Part shown: one piece after another, positions 11,801 through 16,285 of the stretch | Layout of the letters: each line of letters begins with the position of its first letter | Numbering within the stretch: the stretch's first letter is position 1 | Source: a bacterium | GTDB taxonomy: Bacteria; Planctomycetota; Planctomycetia; Pirellulales; Pirellulaceae | DNA length: 16,285 nt | Assembly (NCBI GenBank): GCA_030432015.1 | Contig: JAUIHJ010000076.1 | Span: forward strand, 1-16,285 | Reading direction: 5' to 3' | Notes under the pieces: model-generated | Told to the model about the DNA's origin: nothing | Database searches by the model: none | Seen by the model: the letters and a program-made list of their open reading frames with translations, nothing else | Made by a program: the position numbers and the translations under genes

Positions 11801-13485
11801 TGAACGTCGAACAGGAAACGGGATACCACGACCTGCTCCAAGCCTTGGGAGCGGCAGGTCACTTGCCACGAACCATCATTCATCTCTGGGGCGTCACCGA
11901 TGAAGCGGCCGCGATCGATGAAGCGGATGCGTTCGAACAGCAACAGCAGGTCGGGTTCTACTCGATGTTACATCTCGCCAAGGCCATCGGGCGGCACGTC
12001 ACCAGCCCGTTGCATTTGCTTGCCGTGGCCAACGGTTCACACCAATTGATCGCCGGCGAAACCACCCATCCAGCCAAGGCGACCATGCTGGCCGGTTGCA
12101 AAGTCATCCCGCAGGAATTGCAACATGTCACGACGACCTTCGTGGATGTCGGTTGGGACGGACACCGCGACCAGCGACGCGACGAACTGGTCGATCAGTT
12201 GGCCGCCGAGGCCAGCACGCGGGATTCCAACGCGGAACCGGTTGTCGCGTATCGCCTCAGCCAACGATGGGTGCAACGCTACGAGCAACTCCCGGCCGCC
12301 AGTGCCAAGACGGATCGAACGCAGATTAAATCGGGCGGCGTGTACTTGATCACCGGCGGATTGGGCGGCATCGGCTTACGGCTAGCCATGTCTCTCGCGC
12401 GGCGCGGCGACACGAAGCTGGTGTTGGTGGGCCGCACGGATATACCGGCGGCCGAGCATCGGGCAGCGTGGCTTGAGGCAAACGGCAGCGAGGATCCGAT
12501 CAGCTTGCGTATCCAGGCGATTCAGTCGCTTGAGGAGCAAGGCGCCGAAGTGCTGGTGGTGAAAGCCGATGTTGGCGACCTTGCCGCGATGCAGAACGTC
12601 GTCGCCGTCGCAGCCGCTCGGTTCGGGCGGATTGACGGCGTGATTCATGCGGCCGGCGACCTCCGGCCGGAAACATTCACCCCCGTGCAGATGCTCGACC
12701 CCGCAATCTGTCGACAGCAGTTTCGTGCCAAGGCGAACGGCTTGTTCGTGCTCGAAACGGTCCTCGCCGATCAGCAACTTGATTTTTGCCTCCTGATGTC
12801 GTCTCTTTCTGCGGTGCTGGGAGGCCTGACGATGGGAGCATACGCCGCAGCCAATCTGTTCATGGATGCATTCGCCGCGGCTCGCAATGGCGGCGGCACG
12901 TCACGGTGGGTCTCGGTTGCCTGGGACGGCTGGGATCTGACCGATTCGGCGGAGAACGCGACGGCGAGCGGCACGCCACAGGCGCAAGCTCATATCTTGC
13001 CTGACGAGGGTGTGCAAGTCTTCGATCACATCTTGGCGCTGCGGAGGCTCGACAACATCGCCGTTTCGTGCTCCGACTTGGATGCCCGGATCGGTCAATG
13101 GATTCGCCTGGAAGGTGTCCGTGGAGGCGAGGCGACAAAACGGGCGGCGGGGTCGACCTCGCACCAGCGGCCCAATCTGGCCACGGAGTACGTCGAACCA
13201 GCGTCGGAGACCGAAATCGCGCTGGTCGAGATCTGGCGCGACCTGTTCGGCTACGACACGATCGGGATTCAAGACGGGTTCTTCGAGCTTGGTGGACATT
13301 CGTTGCTGGCGATCCAGATGGTGGCCCGCATTCGTGAATCGCTACACATCAACGTGCCGCTGGTCAGCCTGTTCGAGCACCCCAACATTGAACGCCTCGC
13401 CACATTCGTCGACGCTGCCGCTTGGGCCGCCATGGAACCCCCATCGGATCCTCAGACCGGCAGTCGCGAGGAAATCACGCTATGA
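8881..13485 (+). CDS. Type I PKS module KS-AT-KR-ACP
   Basis: Start chosen at ATG 8881. It lies 10 codons before the KS core begins, and the open frame further upstream (from 8434) is out of frame with real carrier-domain coding of gene 1. The product is 1534 residues. Domains by residue: KS about 10-430, AT about 525-825, KR about 905-1405, ACP about 1436-1510, then a short tail ending EEITL. It should extend the PCP-bound chain from gene 1 by one malonyl unit and reduce the ketone to a hydroxyl; there is no DH or ER. The order matches the PKS half of gene 1, with closely similar protein sequence but diverged silent sites. No Shine-Dalgarno is evident before 8881, and the ATG overlaps the end of gene 1, so translational coupling is likely. 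The N-terminus has no room for a docking helix before the KS. Confidence 0.96.
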   Translation: MTLVESNDAAEAIAIIGMSGCFPGAPNVERFWENLRNGVESISFFDDDEIEAAPTSLAGTKLVKAKGTIPDSDMFDAEFFGFTPREAEDMDPQQRLFLERGWEALECAGYDAESFPGSIGVFAGVSANSYFLYNMYKNRLVGQFGPSDKDFLATRLSYKLNLRGPSLTIQTACSTSLVAVSVACQNLLGYQCDIALAGGATIGAPIKSGYLYAEGGVMSPDGHCRAFDAKGRGFVPGNGVGLVVLKRLSEALADGDSIDAVIIGSAVNNDGSAKVGYTAPGIDGQAEVIAMAQALAGIDAETISYVEAHGTGTELGDPIEIAALTRAFRYSTKQTGFCAIGSAKTNIGHLDVAAGVSGLIKVAMALKNREIPPSLHFEEANPTIDFANSPFFVNTQLTPWKSSNGPRRAGVSSFGIGGTNAHVVVEEAPEMRRAEPAREQQLLLLSARTSTALETMSHNISRYLSEHPAADLADVAFTLQVGRRRFPHRRMVVCGSHDDAFEKLGSGGTAREASRVEEASGRRVVFLFPGQSSQHPNMAREIYDSEAVFRDEVDRSCEFLRGELGIDLRTIIFPDSSTDEAAAQARLQETLIAQPAIFVIEYALSQLWMHWGVRPVACIGHSIGETVAACLAEVLSLEDALRLVAVRGRLMNSMPRGSMLTVPLPEDAIQQYLSHDIALAAVNAPTLCTLAGPTAALDTLADRLRTAGIDCLPLHTSHAFHSSMMDPVCDELEQAVREIQLSEPKLPYISNVTGTWIEKSQPLDPQYWVRHMRETVQFSSGLQRILEGSDHALLEVGPGRGLTTLTRMHDAYRPSRVLTSSLRHPQDPDSDLSRLLNAAGQLWLGGVTIDWESFHAPSRRRRLKLPTYPFERQRYWLESDGETELPAFLARQQAASKRDDTSQWLYVPSWTTAPGPLCRDLRELFAETERILIFTDACGLGSALATRLRELGQDVATVTMGPEFRQVGDREFELNVEQETGYHDLLQALGAAGHLPRTIIHLWGVTDEAAAIDEADAFEQQQQVGFYSMLHLAKAIGRHVTSPLHLLAVANGSHQLIAGETTHPAKATMLAGCKVIPQELQHVTTTFVDVGWDGHRDQRRDELVDQLAAEASTRDSNAEPVVAYRLSQRWVQRYEQLPAASAKTDRTQIKSGGVYLITGGLGGIGLRLAMSLARRGDTKLVLVGRTDIPAAEHRAAWLEANGSEDPISLRIQAIQSLEEQGAEVLVVKADVGDLAAMQNVVAVAAARFGRIDGVIHAAGDLRPETFTPVQMLDPAICRQQFRAKANGLFVLETVLADQQLDFCLLMSSLSAVLGGLTMGAYAAANLFMDAFAAARNGGGTSRWVSVAWDGWDLTDSAENATASGTPQAQAHILPDEGVQVFDHILALRRLDNIAVSCSDLDARIGQWIRLEGVRGGEATKRAAGSTSHQRPNLATEYVEPASETEIALVEIWRDLFGYDTIGIQDGFFELGGHSLLAIQMVARIRESLHINVPLVSLFEHPNIERLATFVDAAAWAAMEPPSDPQTGSREEITL
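8908..10170 (+). other. Ketosynthase (KS) domain 2
   Basis: Begins at about AEAIAIIGMSG. The triad is complete: Cys-173 in TACSTS (9397-9399), His-309 in EAHGTGTELGDP (9805-9807) and His-349 in KTNIGHLDVAAG (9925-9927). It ends near FGIGGTNAHVVVEEAPE. It accepts the chain from PCP2 on another polypeptide, unlike KS1, which follows its PCP in cis. Confidence 0.96.
10450..11512 (+). other. Acyltransferase (AT) domain 2, malonyl-CoA type
   Basis: Motifs FLFPGQSSQHPNMAREI at the start, GHSIGE with active Ser-622 (10744-10746), and SHAFHS with His-718 (11032-11034). HAFH indicates malonyl-CoA. The post-AT linker LPTYPFERQRYWL ends the domain. Confidence 0.95.
11590..13105 (+). other. Ketoreductase (KR) domain 2
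   Basis: The structural subdomain starts near WLYVPSW. The NADPH loop is GGVYLITGGLGGIG (about 12334-12375). Catalytic Lys-1284 (12730-12732), Ser-1308 (12802-12804), Tyr-1321 (12841-12843) and Asn-1325 are present. As in KR1, LDD and Trp-141 are both absent (Leu at the Trp position), so hydroxyl stereochemistry is not assigned. Confidence 0.93.
13186..13410 (+). other. Acyl carrier protein (ACP) domain 2
   Basis: Carrier domain with motif DGFFELGGHSLLAIQ; phosphopantetheine site Ser-1474 (13300-13302). It donates the beta-hydroxy chain to the C domain of the next protein. The tail after it is about 25 residues and ends GSREEITL. Confidence 0.94.
13468..13473 (+). promoter_or_regulatory. Shine-Dalgarno sequence for gene 3
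   Basis: GAGGAA sits inside the last codons of gene 2 and is followed by an 8-base spacer before the ATG at 13482. This supports that ATG as a real start and contrasts with gene 2, which has no such site. Confidence 0.75.
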
Positions 13486-13664
13486 CGGCCGGGTCGTCGA
13501 TTCATCAATTCCTCGCCGAGTTGCGCAGTCATGACGTCAAACTTTCAGTGGACGACGGTCAACTCCGCTGTAGTGCGCCGACCGGTGTGCTGACAGTCGA
13601 GCTCCAGACTCGCTTGCAAGATCGGAAGGCGGAACTGATTGCGTTCCTGCAGACGATCGAGGAC
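13482..13664 (+). other. TubC-type N-terminal docking domain
   Basis: About 60 residues before the C domain read as helix-hairpin-helix: FLAELRSHDVKLSV, then DDGQLRCSAPTGVLT, then ELQTRLQDRKAELIAFL. This pattern (short helix, beta hairpin with G-x-L-x-x-x-A-P-x-G-x-L, then a helix with RKAEL) is that of the TubC_N docking family found at NRPS N-termini. Such domains bind the C-terminal peptide of the upstream synthase, here gene 2. Recognition is by eye from the consensus. Confidence 0.88.
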
Positions 13665-16285
13665 AACGGCGCGGCACTGCCGCGGATCCGCCGCGACGCA
13701 CGCCCTGAACATCTGCCGCTGTCCTATGCCCAAGAGGGCGCTTGGTTCATCGATCAGATGCAGCCGGGCACCGCATTCAACATTCCCTTGACCCTTCGTT
13801 TGCAAGGCAAGATCGATACATCCCTCTTGCAACAGGCGCTGGACAAGGTCATTGACCGCCATGAGGCGCTGCGGACGACGTTTATTTCGCAAGACGGACA
13901 GCCGGCTCAGCGGGTTGCCGTTCGCCAACCCACGCCCGTTTCGATCATCGATCTGCGCGACTCGTCCCTGGCGGATCGCAGCCGTGACCTGCTGGCCAAC
14001 GTGATGGAGATTGGCAGCCAGCCCTTCGACTTGTCGGAAGGTCCGCTGCTGAGAATGGCCGTGTTTCAGCTAGACCACGATGATTACGTGGTCGCCATGG
14101 TGGTCCACCATATTGTGTTTGACGGGCATTCGGTTGGTGTCTTCGCCCGCGATTTCGCAACGTACTACGAAGAGACTCGTACGGGGCGGCCGTTGGCGCT
14201 GCCCGACCTTCCCGTCCAATACGCGGACTACGCCGTCTGGCAGCGCAAGGCACTTCAGGGCGATTACCTTCAGGCGCAACTGGATTACTGGCGAGAAAAA
14301 CTCGCGAACTATCCGTCCGGCTTGAATCTCGTCGCAGACCGGCGGCGCGATGGCAAGCAACTGTTTCAAAGCGGCTCGCGAACAATGACGATTGACAGCG
14401 TCACGAGTGCCAAGCTGCGGGCCTTGGCACAGCGCGAACGCGTGACGTTGTTCATGCTGATGCTGGCGGCGTTCAAGTGCTTACTGGCGCGCTACACGGG
14501 TCAGGAAGACTTGATTATTGGTACGCCCATCGCCAACCGTAGCCAGGAGGAGATGTCCGATGTCATCGGTTTCTGCGTCAATATGCTGGCGCTGCGGACC
14601 GACCTGTCGCAGAACCCGTCGTTTAGTGAGATCTTGCATCGCGTGCGTGACACCTGTGTGGGTGCTTACGCACATCAGGAATTGCCGTTCGGCCTGTTGG
14701 TCCAACATATGCGTCCGGATCGGCACCTTAGTCACTCGCCCTTCTTCAGTGTCGGCTTCGCCCTGCAGCATGCGGCGCACGGGCTCAAGTCCGTCGATTT
14801 GCCGGGCTTGAAAATCTCCTCGATGTACGAGCTGGTGGCCGATGCCGTCGAAGAAGAGATCGCCAAGCACCAAACGGAACTTACACCAGCCACGGATCTG
14901 CTGTACCTGGATGTCGTCGATACGGGAACGGAAATCACCGCAGTCATGCAGCACAGTTCCGACTTGTTCACGCCTGCCCTGATCGAGCGGATGATGCAGC
15001 ATTTCGAGCAGCTCCTTGTGGGCATTATCGCGGACCCCGCGGCGCGGCTTTGCGACATGCCGCTGATGGACGACACGGAACAACAACGGGTACTGGTGGA
15101 TTGGAATACAAGTGATGCCCAGTTTCCGACGGGCGTCAGTTTGCCCCAATTGTTCGAAGCGCAGGCGGCGCGAAATCCAGACGCAGTGGCCGTCGTCGTC
15201 CCGACGCGAACCGGTTCCAGCGAGTCCGAGGAACAGATCACCTATGACACACTGAATCGCCGCGCCAATCAACTGGCCCGCTTTCTGCTCGCGACTGGCG
15301 TCGGGCCGGAGTCGCGAATCGGCATCTGCATGGAACGTTCGTGCGAGCTGATCGTTGCGATCTGGGGCGTTCTGAAGACCGGCGCAGCATACGTCCCCCT
15401 GGACCTCGGACACGGAATCGAGCGACTCCAAACAATGCTTGACGATTCGCAAGCCGCCACGGTCTTGACACATCGCGGCATGCTCAACACTGCCGACCTT
15501 GGCCCGCGGGTCATCGATCTCGATGCGCGACAAGGCGTGATCGCTGGGCAAGCGGATTCGAATCTTGAATTGTCGATCGACGCGCGGCAACTCGCGTACA
15601 TCATCTTCACGTCAGGTTCGACAGGCCGACCCAAGGGTGTCATGGTACCGCATGGCCCTTTGGTCAATGCGTATTACGCCTGGGCGCGTGCCTACCAGCT
15701 CGAGCCGCTGGCTTGCCATCTGCAAATGGCCAACTTGACTTTCGATGTATTCGCCGGCGATTTGCTACGGGCTTTGTGCAGCGGCGGCAAACTTGTCCTC
15801 TGCCCTCGCGAATCATTGCTGATGGCAGACGAGTTGCTAGGCATCCTGCAGCGATACGAGGTTGATTGCGCCGAGTTCGTCCCGACCGTCGCACGCGGAT
15901 TGGCCGAACATCTCGGGCGCCAAACCGCCGCTGCTGAAGACCGTGGCACCCGTTCGACCCCACACACCCCGGAACACCCAGGCGGCGGACACGACCGTCT
16001 CCAACCGCCGCCCGGGCTCGGTCGGCTGAAGCTGATGCTGGTCGGCTCGGACAGTTGGTACGCCGCAGAATACGAGCACCTTCGTCGTTTGATTGGGGAC
16101 CAGGTCCGCCTGGTCAACTCGTACGGTGTGGCCGAGGCGACCATTGACAGCACATACTTTGAAGCGACGGACGATTGCGTTCCCGGCGATTCGCTCGTCC
16201 CCATTGGTCGGCCGTTTGCGAATTCGCGCACCTATGTGCTCGATGCGTACCTCAACCCGGTTCCAGTGGGTGCGGCGGGTGAGCT
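13482..16285 (+). CDS. NRPS with TubC-type N-terminal docking domain: docking-C-A (3' end beyond window)
   Basis: Starts at ATG 13482, overlapping the stop of gene 2 as ATGA, with GAGGAA 8 bases upstream. It stays open in frame 3 to the right edge (934 full codons). Residues 1 to about 60 form a TubC-type docking domain; a C domain occupies about 77-530 and an A domain runs from about 552 to the edge, where motif A6 has just begun. The C domain has an intact HHIVFDG (catalytic His-210). The protein should take the reduced chain from gene 2's ACP and add an amino acid, probably basic. By the pattern of the repeat, a PCP would come next outside the window. One oddity is a Pro/Gly/His-rich insertion of about 28 residues inside the A domain. 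Family and start are secure; substrate is inferred. Confidence 0.96.
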   Translation, partial: MTAGSSIHQFLAELRSHDVKLSVDDGQLRCSAPTGVLTVELQTRLQDRKAELIAFLQTIEDNGAALPRIRRDARPEHLPLSYAQEGAWFIDQMQPGTAFNIPLTLRLQGKIDTSLLQQALDKVIDRHEALRTTFISQDGQPAQRVAVRQPTPVSIIDLRDSSLADRSRDLLANVMEIGSQPFDLSEGPLLRMAVFQLDHDDYVVAMVVHHIVFDGHSVGVFARDFATYYEETRTGRPLALPDLPVQYADYAVWQRKALQGDYLQAQLDYWREKLANYPSGLNLVADRRRDGKQLFQSGSRTMTIDSVTSAKLRALAQRERVTLFMLMLAAFKCLLARYTGQEDLIIGTPIANRSQEEMSDVIGFCVNMLALRTDLSQNPSFSEILHRVRDTCVGAYAHQELPFGLLVQHMRPDRHLSHSPFFSVGFALQHAAHGLKSVDLPGLKISSMYELVADAVEEEIAKHQTELTPATDLLYLDVVDTGTEITAVMQHSSDLFTPALIERMMQHFEQLLVGIIADPAARLCDMPLMDDTEQQRVLVDWNTSDAQFPTGVSLPQLFEAQAARNPDAVAVVVPTRTGSSESEEQITYDTLNRRANQLARFLLATGVGPESRIGICMERSCELIVAIWGVLKTGAAYVPLDLGHGIERLQTMLDDSQAATVLTHRGMLNTADLGPRVIDLDARQGVIAGQADSNLELSIDARQLAYIIFTSGSTGRPKGVMVPHGPLVNAYYAWARAYQLEPLACHLQMANLTFDVFAGDLLRALCSGGKLVLCPRESLLMADELLGILQRYEVDCAEFVPTVARGLAEHLGRQTAAAEDRGTRSTPHTPEHPGGGHDRLQPPPGLGRLKLMLVGSDSWYAAEYEHLRRLIGDQVRLVNSYGVAEATIDSTYFEATDDCVPGDSLVPIGRPFANSRTYVLDAYLNPVPVGAAGE
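13700..15085 (+). other. Condensation (C) domain 2
   Basis: Begins LPLSYAQEGAWFIDQM. The active-site motif HHIVFDG is complete (second His at 14109-14111). Other motifs are YADYAVWQRK, GTPIANRSQEEM and IGFCVNMLALR. It closely matches C domain 1 and has the same modified C5 motif. The donor is the beta-hydroxy acyl chain on ACP2. Confidence 0.95.
15130..16285 (+). other. Adenylation (A) domain 3, predicted ornithine or other basic amino acid (3'-truncated)
   Basis: Motifs ITYDTLNRRANQLA (A2), FTSGSTGRPKGVM (A3), FDVFAGD (A4 region) and NSYGVAEATID (A5 variant); the window ends as A6 begins. The by-eye pocket code is D-V-G-E-M-V-S-I-D with the tenth position outside the window, the same acidic frame as A domain 2 with changes only at 299 and 301. 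A 38-codon stretch at 15915-16028 replaces a 10-codon loop of A domain 2. Confidence 0.9.

Noticed and set aside
14481..15590. Long reading frame of 369 codons on the minus strand
   Set aside because: Antisense of the C and A domains of gene 3, which are intact in frame 3 on the + strand.
1..16285. CRISPR arrays, tRNA or rRNA genes, insertion sequences, terminators
   Set aside because: The window is filled by three overlapping coding regions with no intergenic space, and no direct-repeat arrays, transposase motifs or RNA gene patterns were seen.

Overview
The window is one uninterrupted piece of a hybrid non-ribosomal peptide synthetase / type I polyketide synthase (NRPS-PKS) operon, all on the + strand. 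It holds three consecutive megasynthase genes with no intergenic DNA: gene 1 (bases 3-8894, start lies upstream of the window), gene 2 (8881-13485) and gene 3 (13482 to beyond the right edge). The DNA is GC-rich (about 60% by eye). Leucine is coded by a mixture of CTG and TTG rather than by almost pure CTG/CTC. A high-GC bacterium is certain; a planctomycete or similar lineage is a weak guess, and a myxobacterium or other phylum cannot be excluded.

Layout by domain: gene 1 = (...A)-PCP-KS-AT-KR-ACP-C-A-PCP; gene 2 = KS-AT-KR-ACP; gene 3 = TubC-type docking domain-C-A(...). Read along the assembly line this is a repeating seven-domain unit, C-A-PCP-KS-AT-KR-ACP, present once without its beginning, once complete (split over genes 1 and 2), and once begun in gene 3. 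Both AT domains carry the malonyl-type HAFH motif. Both KR domains have the Lys/Ser/Tyr/Asn active-site set. No DH, ER, methyltransferase, epimerase or thioesterase domain is seen. Each unit should therefore add one amino acid, extend it by two carbons and reduce the ketone, giving a statine-like gamma-amino-beta-hydroxy acid.

The pocket residues of the second A domain read D-V-G-E-L-C-S-I-D-K and those of the third D-V-G-E-M-V-S-I-D. They are acidic and close to the published ornithine code DVGEIGSIDK. The inferred product core has repeated basic statine-like units; if the residue is ornithine, each unit is 4,7-diamino-3-hydroxyheptanoate.

The two gene junctions differ. Genes 1 and 2 overlap by 14 bases with no clear ribosome binding site, splitting the chain between a PCP and the next KS. 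Genes 2 and 3 overlap by 4 bases (ATGA) with a good Shine-Dalgarno sequence, and gene 3 begins with a recognisable TubC-type docking domain. No RNA genes, mobile elements, CRISPR arrays, promoters or terminators were seen; the cluster continues past both ends of the window.
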